41,753 nucleotides of DNA from Thermoprotei archaeon (lineage in GTDB: Archaea; Thermoproteota; Thermoprotei_A; Sulfolobales; NBVN01). The notes beneath the pieces are model-generated. The model saw nothing but the letters and a program-made list of their open reading frames with translations, was not told the origin of the DNA and made no database searches. Positions 26,174 to 34,443 of the stretch are shown one piece after another. Position 1 is the first letter of the stretch. Every line of letters starts with the position of its first letter. The stretch spans positions 1-41,753 of the forward strand of contig QMWS01000002.1 of NCBI GenBank assembly GCA_003661745.1. Reading direction: 5' to 3'. A program made the position numbers and the translations under genes.

Positions 26174-26497
26174 TTATAGTCTCGCCAGCCTCCGAACCGC
26201 CTCTGGCGGCTCTTCGTCCAGCTCTCTGTACAACCTGATAAGCTTCCGTGCGGCCTTCCGCTTCTCAGCCGCCGGTGCATCTACACCGCCTCGCGCTCCC
26301 GCGAGGACACCAGCTGCCGCGTGCACCGCGTTGCGATTCAGCGCGCCGCCTGGCTCGTACACCGGCAGTTTGCAATTGGCCTTCACCTTAGTCTCACCTG
26401 AGGGATTGAGGTCGATGAGGCAGGCTTTGCAGAACGCCGCCGCGCTGCGGTAATCCGCCGCCGTGATCGGCCCCCACGGTTTGTTACTAACAGCCAT
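26174..26497 (-). CDS. Small protein with head-maturation-associated motif
   Basis: A 107-residue protein with WGPITAADYRSAAAFCKACL, then KANCKLPVYEPGGALNRNAV and HAAAGVLAGARGGVDAPAAE ending RLYRELDE. The K.KLP...G..N...V.AA...L...RGG.D motif with the helix after it occurs at the C-terminus of phage head maturation or DUF2213-type proteins. Here it stands alone, with four cysteines and no protease domain in front. ATG 26497 has GGAGGTCATAA upstream. It may be a decoy or accessory of prohead assembly. Confidence 0.6.
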   Translation of the reverse strand: MAVSNKPWGPITAADYRSAAAFCKACLIDLNPSGETKVKANCKLPVYEPGGALNRNAVHAAAGVLAGARGGVDAPAAEKRKAARKLIRLYRELDEEPPEAVRRLARL

Positions 26498-26593
26498 TTA
26501 TGACCTCCGCAGTAAAAGCCCAGACGGAACCCCAATATCAGTCTATCAGCTCCCAGGGGCTTCTGTAAATACCCGTTGGAAGATGATCGTGCA

Positions 26594-26788
26594 TCACTCC
26601 TCTCCGCTCCGCTCGCGTAGCGTGACCGACCACTCCCCGCGCTCCGCCGCCTCCCGGTCGAAGCGCGTCGGGATCTTCTTCCCGTCCGTCCCAATGTCGC
26701 GCCTAACTCGCTTGATCCAGTCTTCGTTTTCAGGCAACCTGTCCAGGTTGCCGATGAACCTCACCCTCTGCCATTTCCTACGCGCCAA
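26594..26788 (-). CDS. Small basic protein of unknown function
   Basis: A 64-residue basic protein, beginning ARRKWQRVRFIGNLDRLPEN and ending TRFDREAAERGEWSVTLRER. The start is uncertain: the TTG at 26788 lies inside the MuF gene, with GAGGGGGC about 8 nt upstream. It fits between MuF and the maturation-motif protein. Many phages have a small unknown gene here. Low confidence in the exact start. Confidence 0.45.
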   Translation of the reverse strand: MARRKWQRVRFIGNLDRLPENEDWIKRVRRDIGTDGKKIPTRFDREAAERGEWSVTLRERSGEE

Positions 26789-28679
26789 CTCTGTTTGCCC
26801 CCTCGTCGAACATTGTCACGACAGACGTCGTGTCCACTATTCCGCCAAGCAATACTACCTCACCTTCCGGCAGGCAGCCAGCGCCTGTCACTGAGGTCGA
26901 GAAGATACGCTCCGCTGGCACCTGAATCCTAAGAACGACTCCCCGGTGGCCCTCCTCCGCACCATACTTCGAGCCCGCGAAGAATTCCGCGGTATCCCTG
27001 TGCACCGTCCAGCTCGACAGCGGGTTGCTTGTATGTGCGATCATGTCGCCGATGCTCATCGACCTCGCCTCTTCAAGAGGCAGGTCTAATCCTCGGAGCA
27101 CTGTGACCGTCCTAATCCCCCGCTCGCGCAGCTCTTCCTGGGTGATCTCATACACCGCGCGCAGGTACGCTCCTGCCTTCTTCTTCGCATCCTCGTAGCT
27201 CCCCCACCCATAAAACGCCATCCGCTCTTCCTGCTCCTTCCACAACCTCCGCGCTCTCTCCTCGGTGTAGAACCCACTGGACGGCAGGCCGAACACTTCC
27301 TGCGCGGTGGTCTGCAACACGACGCTCAGTGGTACCTCGTCGCCGCTCGACGCCGCCCAGGTCGCTGTAAGCTTGTCAGCGACCTCGTAGTCCAGGCCAG
27401 ATCGCTCGCTGACCTGCGTGACGATGCGGTCTTTGAGTTTGGAATATCGCTCACCGGATATGACGTCCTTCGCCTGCTGGATGAGGTCATCTGCACTCAG
27501 TCCTTCAGGGGCAGTCTCCAAGGTGGAGCGCTCATACAGCAGCTGACCAAGGCTGTCCGTATCGTCCAGCCCGCTGGACGGCGTCCCAGGCTGCAACCAG
27601 CCTGGCTGCGTCGGCGGGCCACTCACGGGCGCGCCCAAAACGCTGCGCAAGCTTTTAGCGTAGAAAGTGCGCCCCCAGCGTGGATCCTCGCGCTCGCCGA
27701 CGAAGTCTCTCAGCGTGACCTCGCCCCTCTTCCACGCCTCGTAGCCTGCGTTACCCAGCACGGCCCTCTGCACGTCCTCCGGCTGCTCTCTAAAGATACT
27801 CTCCCCTGGCTCCACGACCACCCGTGTATCTGGCGCCCCTTCGAAGCCCAACTCTTCCCACGATGCCACCCAGGGGATCATGGTGCACCGTCCATTCGGA
27901 TGGTCACCAAGCGTCTCGTCTAGCCCGTGCTGCGTCCCGTGCATCGCCCAGCACATCGGGCACGTGCGCCTGTCCAACGCCGCGTGCCAGATCCAGCCCT
28001 TGACGATGTCGCTGTTCGCCTGGTAGCTGCGCCTCGTAGCCTCGCGATATGCCCGCATGGTCTCCGTCCGCGCGATCCGCAGCGCCCGAACCAGGCCCAC
28101 CCCCGCCGCTCGCCGTATCCGCCTGGATATTTCGCGCGAGTTCAGGCCGAGCGCTACGCCCTGCACCAGCTCGTCCGCCACCGCCTGCCCAGCCTGGCCA
28201 GGTAGCTCATCCAGCAGCGCCCGCAGCGGCGAGCCGTCGTGCAGGAATCCTACCAAGTCCTGCGTCGCCTCTATCGGAAGTCTGTTCCAGTGCACGCGGA
28301 CGCCCTCCGGCGGCGCCAGCAAATCCTCCAGAACGAGTTTCTCAGAGTGCTCCTGCGCAGCCCGTACCGCCTCTCCCTGCTGCTCCAGGATCTGGCTCTC
28401 CGCGAACCCGACGAAGTTGCGCAGCTCCGCCTCCACCTGCTCTTGCAGCTCCTCTAACCTGCGATATCGGAACAGCCACGCAGGGCTCACCTCCTCGCCC
28501 GCATCTTTGGCCTCGCGGATCATCCGTAGGAGATCGTCAGCTTGCTCCTTGATCCGCCGCCAGGTCTGGCCATAGTAGTGCACCATCTCCGACGCCGCGC
28601 GGCGCTCGCTGCGCAGCAGCTCACGACGGAATTTCTCGACTGTCTCGTATATCTGCCCCGGCGACTTCGCCTCTGGCAT
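26778..28679 (-). CDS. MuF-type head protein fused to an ADP-ribosyltransferase domain
   Basis: A 633-residue fusion. Residues about 170-270 are the MuF head-morphogenesis domain (NSREISRRIRRAAGVGLVRA, ARTETMRAYREATRRSY, RRTCPMCWAMHG with C240 and C243, NGRC with C265). Residues about 500-633 read as an R-S-E ADP-ribosyltransferase: VLRGLDLP with R529, SSWTVHRDTAEFFAG with S555 and T558, and PEGEVVLLGG with E605 and E607. MuF-fused toxins are known in phages and can enter the cell with DNA. The C-terminus would then be an injected effector modifying a host target. A long middle region (about 300-500) separates them. Confidence 0.85.
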   Translation of the reverse strand: MPEAKSPGQIYETVEKFRRELLRSERRAASEMVHYYGQTWRRIKEQADDLLRMIREAKDAGEEVSPAWLFRYRRLEELQEQVEAELRNFVGFAESQILEQQGEAVRAAQEHSEKLVLEDLLAPPEGVRVHWNRLPIEATQDLVGFLHDGSPLRALLDELPGQAGQAVADELVQGVALGLNSREISRRIRRAAGVGLVRALRIARTETMRAYREATRRSYQANSDIVKGWIWHAALDRRTCPMCWAMHGTQHGLDETLGDHPNGRCTMIPWVASWEELGFEGAPDTRVVVEPGESIFREQPEDVQRAVLGNAGYEAWKRGEVTLRDFVGEREDPRWGRTFYAKSLRSVLGAPVSGPPTQPGWLQPGTPSSGLDDTDSLGQLLYERSTLETAPEGLSADDLIQQAKDVISGERYSKLKDRIVTQVSERSGLDYEVADKLTATWAASSGDEVPLSVVLQTTAQEVFGLPSSGFYTEERARRLWKEQEERMAFYGWGSYEDAKKKAGAYLRAVYEITQEELRERGIRTVTVLRGLDLPLEEARSMSIGDMIAHTSNPLSSWTVHRDTAEFFAGSKYGAEEGHRGVVLRIQVPAERIFSTSVTGAGCLPEGEVVLLGGIVDTTSVVTMFDEGANRVGA

Positions 28680-28681
28680 CG

Positions 28682-28810
28682 CTAATTCTTACGCTCCACG
28701 TCTATCACGCCGAACTGCCAGAAGAGTCTGGCGAACGTCCAATTGCTGATGACCAGCACCTGGTTTATCGCCCAGGCGACCCACGGATTCATAATCACGC
28801 GCACAATCAC
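28682..28810 (-). CDS. 42-residue candidate membrane microprotein
   Basis: A short frame between portal and MuF. GTG 28810 overlaps the portal stop (GTGA), and it ends with TAG 2 nt before the MuF start. The peptide is one long hydrophobic, Trp-rich segment (IVRVIMNPWVAWAINQVLVI, then SNWTFARLFWQFGVI), so a single membrane helix is likely. The ribosome site GAGAGGGG is close to the start. The perfect fit between two genes with overlapping signals supports translation. Function unknown. Confidence 0.5.
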   Translation of the reverse strand: MIVRVIMNPWVAWAINQVLVISNWTFARLFWQFGVIDVERKN

Positions 28811-30141
28811 ACCCCCCTCTCGAATTGTGTCAGCAGCTTCTCCCCCAGCTCTGCGTCACCAGCCGTCCGCTCCTCCGCCATACGCTCGATCTCCTCAGGA
28901 CTGTAGCCAAGCTCCGCCAGTAGCTGCTCGCGGCTCACGCCCACCTGCTGCTTGAGCAGCGCCGTCTCAGCCTCCGCCCGCGGATTCCGCGGTGCAGCGT
29001 CTTCCCAGACTGTTGATAACCTGTAGTCTCCCTCGATCTCGCGCATCCGAAGCGCCAGGCTCATGCAGTCTTCCCAGACATCGCCGAACGTCTCCTGCAA
29101 ATTCGTGACGATCGTCGTGAGCCGCGCCTCCGCGGTCTTCATCGCCTCGCCCGAAGGCCAGCCGCCCGGGTCAAGCATGAGGTAGTGAAACGGGACTCCA
29201 GAGACACGCGCGATCTCCGCGCGGAAGGAATTCTGGACTTCCAGGAACTGCTTCAGATTCGCAGGGTCGAACTGACCGAACCGCACGTCGGGATCGCCGA
29301 CCGTCCAGATTCGCTCCACCCCAGGAGTGAATGGCGCCTTCGGCTTGCCCGTGACAGGATCAACCTCGACCTCAAGGCCGGTCGCCCACCGCTGCGGCAG
29401 TGAGACGTACTCCATTGCGACGAGCATATCCGCAACCGATTTGTTGAGTGCGTTCTGGAGCGGAATCACGTCCGCCAGCGCCGACCGCCCGAAGTTCGAC
29501 TCCCCCGTGCTGTCGTTCGCGAAGTGGAATACCGGAACCTGTCCCCAGGGATTCGGCACCACCGGCTCGTCCTCCAGCGGGACGTACCCCCGCGCGTCGC
29601 TAAGCGTGCCGTCCACCGCGCGCGACGTCACGTACTTCTCTATCCTATCTGGGTAGTAGAGATTTAGTCGAATCCGACCATCCTCAAGCCGCCACATCCG
29701 CGCCGCGCGCGTTATCTCGCCGTTCCCCTCGTCGCTGTACGCCACCGACATCCGGATAGCGCAGTTCGGATGAATCATCGGCAGTCCGTCCTGGCCGGGC
29801 CAAACAATCACGTACGCGTCACCATCCCTGAGCGCCATCCGATGCACGACACGTGACTTCCGCCCCATGCGGTTCTCTTGCCAAATGCCCCACGCCACGC
29901 CCGGCACCACGTCCTCCCCAGACTCCGCGCCGAAGCCGATTACAATCAGCCTGTCCGCCAGCGTGTCCACCACGACGCCGCAGAGGTTGTCTGCAAATGC
30001 ACTGAAGAACGATCCGAACGCGTTCCTGAAGCGCTCTGTCGCGAATGTAAGCTTGTGCTCGCCGTTGTAGTACTGCTGCGCAATCCTGTACCCCGGCTCG
30101 CGCGAGAGGATTGAATCTATCGCCCATTTGATGTCGCTCAT
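28807..30141 (-). CDS. Portal protein (SPP1 gp6-like)
   Basis: A 444-residue portal that forms the DNA entry ring and binds terminase. The opening FNGEHKLTFATERFR-like YYNGEHKLTFATERFRNAFG matches phage Gp6-type portals, followed by the wing (VVDTLADRLIVIGFGAESGE), stem-like NPWGQVPVFHFANDSTG, SALADVIPLQNALNKSVADM, and the clip to crown region GVPFHYLMLDPGGWPSGEAM. The C-terminus has ISREQLLAELGYSPEEI-type helices. It is coupled (ATGA) to the last gene of the carbohydrate cassette. Confidence 0.9.
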   Translation of the reverse strand: MSDIKWAIDSILSREPGYRIAQQYYNGEHKLTFATERFRNAFGSFFSAFADNLCGVVVDTLADRLIVIGFGAESGEDVVPGVAWGIWQENRMGRKSRVVHRMALRDGDAYVIVWPGQDGLPMIHPNCAIRMSVAYSDEGNGEITRAARMWRLEDGRIRLNLYYPDRIEKYVTSRAVDGTLSDARGYVPLEDEPVVPNPWGQVPVFHFANDSTGESNFGRSALADVIPLQNALNKSVADMLVAMEYVSLPQRWATGLEVEVDPVTGKPKAPFTPGVERIWTVGDPDVRFGQFDPANLKQFLEVQNSFRAEIARVSGVPFHYLMLDPGGWPSGEAMKTAEARLTTIVTNLQETFGDVWEDCMSLALRMREIEGDYRLSTVWEDAAPRNPRAEAETALLKQQVGVSREQLLAELGYSPEEIERMAEERTAGDAELGEKLLTQFERGV

Positions 30142-30746
30142 CTTTGCCTCACTCTCTTCCGTATGTCAGGCCCGCGTCGGCTACCATGCGGCTCACGCGT
30201 GATCGGTGACCACGGCCTCCTGCGCCTCCGCGACGGCCGCACCTCCACGCGCTCCTGCTTGAGCTCCCCAGCCGTTGCGTATACCAGCCATGACTGCGGC
30301 AAGATACACGCCCGCGGCTTCACGATGTGGAAAGCCCTGAGGAACGCCAGCCGCTCGTCCTCGCCCTTCAGACATTCCGACCGCCACGTGACCAGGAACT
30401 CCCGCCCCGCATCGTCGTTGCGCACGAACAGCAGCTCGTACCCGTGGAGCAGCTGCCTCAAGTCAAGCACAACCGACCTGGTTAGCTTTCGCTCATCCAC
30501 CGTGCCCACGTCCGCTGCAAGAGTACCGTAGTTCCAGAGTGGAACTGCCATCTCCCAGGTGTCAAGAAACGAGAAGCCAGCGTCGAGCAGTCTGACAGGT
30601 ATCTTCATCCCGTGCGCAAGGAACAGCGTCTTGTCACCCGACAGCTCCCAATCGTCCGCGCCGCTCCGCACACGGATGCTGTACGGCGCTCCGAGTTGGT
30701 TCGCGATGCCACTGGCGTCGTCTATCGTCGCGATCACATTCGTCAT
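30138..30746 (-). CDS. Protein of unknown function in the carbohydrate cassette
   Basis: A 202-residue protein that I do not recognise. It has beta-type segments (YSIRVRSGADDWELSGDKTL, FLAHGMKIPVRLLDAGFSFL), a VVLDLRQLLHGYELLFVRND section and a very basic C-terminus (RPSRRRRRPW). ATG 30746 overlaps the methyltransferase stop by 4 nt and its own stop overlaps the portal start, so it belongs to the same coupled run. It could be a glycan-modifying partner or a structural adaptor. Confidence 0.65.
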   Translation of the reverse strand: MTNVIATIDDASGIANQLGAPYSIRVRSGADDWELSGDKTLFLAHGMKIPVRLLDAGFSFLDTWEMAVPLWNYGTLAADVGTVDERKLTRSVVLDLRQLLHGYELLFVRNDDAGREFLVTWRSECLKGEDERLAFLRAFHIVKPRACILPQSWLVYATAGELKQERVEVRPSRRRRRPWSPITREPHGSRRGPDIRKRVRQR

Positions 30747-31195
30747 TTGCGCACCCTCATCCGCGCCAGGAAGCTCGTCTCGGCGTTGTTCAGCCAGGGC
30801 CCCTTGACAATCTCCCACTTCCGCGGCGTATACCAGTGGTACGCGCGCCCCGCCTTCCGATCAGGGTCGAAATAGTCGAGCGCCCCCGGCGAGAGATGCC
30901 AGACATGCGTCGGATCCCTGTACGAGGTCTCGCTGTTCCACATGGGCAGCTTGATGAACAGCTCCGCGCCAGGCCGCAGGATGCGCCAGCACTCGTCCAG
31001 CGCCTCGACCAGCGTGATCCGGAGATGCTCGAACACCGAATGCGCGATGACCACGTCGAACGACTCGTCCGACCAGGGCCACGGTCGCTCGTTGAGGTCG
31101 TGCGTCACGTCGATCTCCTCGCGGTGCTTGACGAGATCGTGGTTCACCGCCCCACTGACGATCGAATTCCCTGCTCCAAGATTCAGGATCTTCAC
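30743..31195 (-). CDS. SAM-dependent methyltransferase (class I, small)
   Basis: A 150-residue methyltransferase. Motif I LNLGAGNS is near residue 4, an acidic VNHDLVKH follows, then the motif-IV-like SFDVVIAHSVFEHL and a WRILRPGAELFIKLPMW section, as in type-11 enzymes. GTG 31195 overlaps the sulfotransferase stop (GTGA), behind GAGGAGG. I discard the longer upstream frame. In this context it probably methylates a sugar or glycan made by the neighbours. Confidence 0.82.
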   Translation of the reverse strand: MKILNLGAGNSIVSGAVNHDLVKHREEIDVTHDLNERPWPWSDESFDVVIAHSVFEHLRITLVEALDECWRILRPGAELFIKLPMWNSETSYRDPTHVWHLSPGALDYFDPDRKAGRAYHWYTPRKWEIVKGPWLNNAETSFLARMRVRK

Positions 31196-31965
31196 GCCTC
31201 CTCCTCTTCGAGCCATACTGCATATGGCGTCCGCTCTATCTCCGCCCGCACGGCGCCCCAGTTCTCGATGATCTCCGGCAGCGGCTGTGGGTTCACGCGG
31301 CGCAAATGGCAATGCAACATAGCCTGCGGCACGCCGAGGAAGTCGCAGATGCGGCTCGACACGTCCCACGGGATCCCCGTCGCCTCACCGTGCCCTGACC
31401 ACGCGATATCCTCGTATGTGAGCTCGAGCAGCTGAGAGAACTCCGCCAGTTTCGTCTTCGCGAACTCGTCCTGCTCACGCAGTTCTTCAATAGCCCTGAT
31501 GATAGACCGCGGCGCCAAGGACACCCGCTCGCGCATCGTGACCGCGCGGAATGTGTGTTGCGGCAGCGTAATGTGACCCGCGCGCGCCTTGCAGTTCAGC
31601 AGGAAGCTCACGGCCTGACGCAGGTAGTTTTCGCGCCGAAGATGAATCACAGCAGGCTGCGCCCTCACCAGGTACTCCCAGACGCCGTCTAGGAATGCCT
31701 GCCGGTATGTGAGTTTGCACATGCTCACATGATAACCAGTTTGGTCGAGCAGCGCCTGCAAGAGATCTACGCGGGTGATCCCGTCTAGGCAGTCGAGCCA
31801 CACGCTCCTGTAATGCAGCGGCTCGCCGCGGTCGCAGAAGATGTGCGGGTGATTACTCAGGCAATGTGCCAGGAACGTCCCCCCGCTTCGCAGCGACGCG
31901 ATGATTACCGCCGGTCGTGCGATGCCCCTGGTCATGTCGTTCTCGGTTATGCTCTCCGCTATCAT
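31192..31965 (-). CDS. Sulfotransferase (PAPS-dependent)
   Basis: A 257-residue enzyme that moves sulfate from PAPS to an acceptor. The 5'-phosphosulfate loop IIASLRSGGTF is at about 21-31 and the 3'-phosphate region VIHLRRENYLRQAVS at 106-120, as in Stf0-like and carbohydrate sulfotransferases. ATG 31965 overlaps the dehydrogenase stop (ATGA), with GAGGAG 8 nt upstream. Sulfotransferases are uncommon in phages. Next to a glycosyltransferase and a sugar dehydrogenase, a sulfated glycan is the likely product. Confidence 0.85.
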   Translation of the reverse strand: MIAESITENDMTRGIARPAVIIASLRSGGTFLAHCLSNHPHIFCDRGEPLHYRSVWLDCLDGITRVDLLQALLDQTGYHVSMCKLTYRQAFLDGVWEYLVRAQPAVIHLRRENYLRQAVSFLLNCKARAGHITLPQHTFRAVTMRERVSLAPRSIIRAIEELREQDEFAKTKLAEFSQLLELTYEDIAWSGHGEATGIPWDVSSRICDFLGVPQAMLHCHLRRVNPQPLPEIIENWGAVRAEIERTPYAVWLEEEEA

Positions 31966-32771
31966 CTCCTCAGCTCCTCGTTGTACGCTCGAACCGCCTC
32001 GATGAGCCGCGCCGGCCGCCCCGTCCTCCTTGCCCACGCGCACAGGTTCGCCGTGTCCTTCGGCAAGCACTTGCCGCCGAAGCCGCGGTTCTCCGGATAC
32101 ACATAGGTGTGACTCCGCGACACCCGCGGGTCAGCCAGCCACAGCTCGCGCAGCTCGTGCCAGTCTACACCAGCCGCCGCGGCGAGATCATAGAATTGAT
32201 TGCAAAATGCGACCTTCGTCGCCAGCCAGGAGTTTTCCATCAACTTGCACAGCTCCGCCGTGCGCGCATCGGTCTGGTAGATGCGCAGCGACGAGTTGGT
32301 GACCAGCGTCCACGCCGTCGCGAATGCCCGCGTCACCTGCCGCGGCCCGCCCAGGATCACGAATGGCAGGCTGTTGCGGAGCGGGTGGTCAACCGTCTCG
32401 CCGTAGTACTCCGGCGAGAAGCAGGTGTTGCTCCCCAGCCACTCGGTCGTCCCGACCTCGACCGTGCTCTTAACGCACCAGTAGCGTACGCGATAATTCC
32501 AGCGCTCATACGCGTGGATGACTTCCGAGCAGTCGCAGCTCCCATCCTCCGCCTCGGGCGTCGGCACGCAGATGAACCCGAGCTCCCAATCCTTACGCTC
32601 ACCCTCAGGGAACGCCGCCAGGTCGTCCGCCACCCGCCGGACGACGCCGTCTACGTCCACGTAGTCCGCATCCGCGAAGAACCGCCCGATCTGCCGACCG
32701 ACATGGCCATAGCCGACGATGAGCGTCGGCGGGTGATGATTGACAACCTCTGGATGCGGCTTAGGCACCAT
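31962..32771 (-). CDS. UDP-glucose/GDP-mannose dehydrogenase-like protein, short
   Basis: A 269-residue NAD-dependent sugar-nucleotide dehydrogenase relative. The N-terminal fold LIVGYGHVGRQIG (G20, G22, G25), FICVPTP, VKSTVEVGTTEWL and SPEYY are family features. The catalytic GGKCLPKD has C235, and ENSWLATKVAFCNQFYDLA precedes it. The protein ends soon after the Cys region, so the C-terminal UDP-binding domain of about 100 residues is missing. It may still oxidise a sugar to a uronic acid or act with a partner. ATG 32771 lies behind GGGAGCGAAAGC and overlaps the glycosyltransferase by 11 nt. Confidence 0.82.
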   Translation of the reverse strand: MVPKPHPEVVNHHPPTLIVGYGHVGRQIGRFFADADYVDVDGVVRRVADDLAAFPEGERKDWELGFICVPTPEAEDGSCDCSEVIHAYERWNYRVRYWCVKSTVEVGTTEWLGSNTCFSPEYYGETVDHPLRNSLPFVILGGPRQVTRAFATAWTLVTNSSLRIYQTDARTAELCKLMENSWLATKVAFCNQFYDLAAAAGVDWHELRELWLADPRVSRSHTYVYPENRGFGGKCLPKDTANLCAWARRTGRPARLIEAVRAYNEELRR

Positions 32772-34443
32772 GCTTTCGCTCCCACTCACTCACCTTCCTC
32801 CACGCCCTTTCACTGTCGATCCGCCCCGGGATTGCGCCCGACCACCTGCGCGCCTGCTTCGGGAAATGCAGAATGCCCGCGGTCTCCACGCCCTCGGAGT
32901 ATGCCGGGAACGTGTTCCACTCGTTCCCCAGGACAAGCGTCCGCGGCGGGTCAGCATACAGCGCCATAAGCAGCGGCCCCTGGTCGCGCTGCGCAAACAC
33001 CTCCCACTCCTCGCGCCACCGCTTGAAGAACCGCTCCACACGCTCGCAGCGCCTGAACGCCCACACGCCACCATTCAGCTGAATCGTGTGAAGTGTCTTG
33101 ACAGCCCTACGCACCTTCCGCATCTCCGCGGCGTTATTTCGCCTGCGGTACGAGAACATCGTGTCCATGAGGTGCGGGTCTTTGCAGATGATGAATTCCC
33201 AACCGTCCTCGATCCACTCGAAGAACCGATACACCGGCGCGGTCACCAGGGTGTCGGCGTCGAGGTACAGCACCGATTCCCACTCCGCCGGACTCAGCTC
33301 GTATGCGCGAAGCTTAGCCCGCCTGCCGCCGATGTCACTGTCCTCCTGCTGGACGAAGACGTCCTCCAGCCCCAGCGGCTCCGCGCCGCATAGGCAAACG
33401 GGGATGTCCGGCATATGCTCCTTGATGCTCTCCAAGAGTCTGCTTGCGCACTTGCGCGCAGGGCCGCCGAACGCGACGACGTAAATCCCCCGCGTCGAGC
33501 CCGTGCCGTGATCTATCGGGTCAGCCATCTTGACCTTCACCTTCGCCTTCTTCCGCACCGTCTGGCGAACCCGCGGCGCGATAGCCTGGAACGCCTGGTC
33601 GTGCGCGGCGACGAAGTTCTCGACAGAGTGCTCCGCCGTCGCGTCACGGAGCGCATCTCTGTCAACACTCCTGCACGTGTCCATGGCCAGGAGCAGCGCC
33701 AGTATCATGCTCTTCGCGTCGCCGCGATTGAAGCGATGTATGCCATTGACGTCCGGCAGCTCATCGTGGAGCCCGACGCCCTTCGAGATCACCACGGGCA
33801 CGCCGCACGCCAGCGCCTCCAGGGTCGGCATCGGGATCCCCTCGACCCGCGACGGCACCAGCAGGATGTCCAAGCCGCGATAGAAGTCAGGCATCTCCGC
33901 CCACTTGTAGCGCCTCGTCGGCACCGGCCAGCCACGGCCGCTCGCTCGCCACTCCACGCGCCCGCCCAGCACCCCCGCCGCGAAGCGAACCAGATTCTCG
34001 CCCTTCCGCTGATTACGATACGTATACCCCGAGACGCCTATGACCACCGGCCCCGACCGCTTGCTCCTGGCGGGCGTGAATCGATCCCGCTCAACCGGCG
34101 CGGGCACCTGCACCGTCGGCCCGCGCGGAGACAGCAGGTCGGTGTAGATCCCAGCGGTGGTTATCCGCAGATCCACCCGCCGCCCCACCGAATCGAATAA
34201 CTTCGCCTTCGAGTTACCAGGGGGCTCCTCCTCGCGATGCGTGAAATACGCCGCCACAGGGACGTCGGGCCAGGGCTTCAGCCGCTGCGCCTCGAAATAC
34301 GCAAGCATGTACAGCGCGTCCGCGTCGTCCTCGATCACGCCATATCGCAGGCTCCATCCCAGGCGCTCCGCTAGATACCTCGCCATGCGCGGGATCACGC
34401 GGTCGTCCCGCCAGTTTCGGCACCAAATCTGCACGTTCACCAC
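32761..34443 (-). CDS. Two-domain glycosyltransferase (GT-B plus GT-A, GT4/GT8-like)
   Basis: A 560-residue enzyme. The N-terminal half is GT-B/GT4-like: VVIGVSGYTYRNQRKGENL near 133-151, then LLVPSRVEGIPMPTLEAL with E201 and E209 (EX7E). After a Lys-rich linker near 299-306 the second half is GT-A/GT8-like: GIYVVAFGGPARKCASRLL, LYLDADTLV with D395 and D397, and IQLNGGVWAFRR. Two glycosyl transfers by one protein would build a disaccharide or extend a chain. The start is GTG 34443 or GTG 34440; the second would give a GTGA overlap with the terminase stop. Confidence 0.88.
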   Translation of the reverse strand: MVNVQIWCRNWRDDRVIPRMARYLAERLGWSLRYGVIEDDADALYMLAYFEAQRLKPWPDVPVAAYFTHREEEPPGNSKAKLFDSVGRRVDLRITTAGIYTDLLSPRGPTVQVPAPVERDRFTPARSKRSGPVVIGVSGYTYRNQRKGENLVRFAAGVLGGRVEWRASGRGWPVPTRRYKWAEMPDFYRGLDILLVPSRVEGIPMPTLEALACGVPVVISKGVGLHDELPDVNGIHRFNRGDAKSMILALLLAMDTCRSVDRDALRDATAEHSVENFVAAHDQAFQAIAPRVRQTVRKKAKVKVKMADPIDHGTGSTRGIYVVAFGGPARKCASRLLESIKEHMPDIPVCLCGAEPLGLEDVFVQQEDSDIGGRRAKLRAYELSPAEWESVLYLDADTLVTAPVYRFFEWIEDGWEFIICKDPHLMDTMFSYRRRNNAAEMRKVRRAVKTLHTIQLNGGVWAFRRCERVERFFKRWREEWEVFAQRDQGPLLMALYADPPRTLVLGNEWNTFPAYSEGVETAGILHFPKQARRWSGAIPGRIDSERAWRKVSEWERKHGA

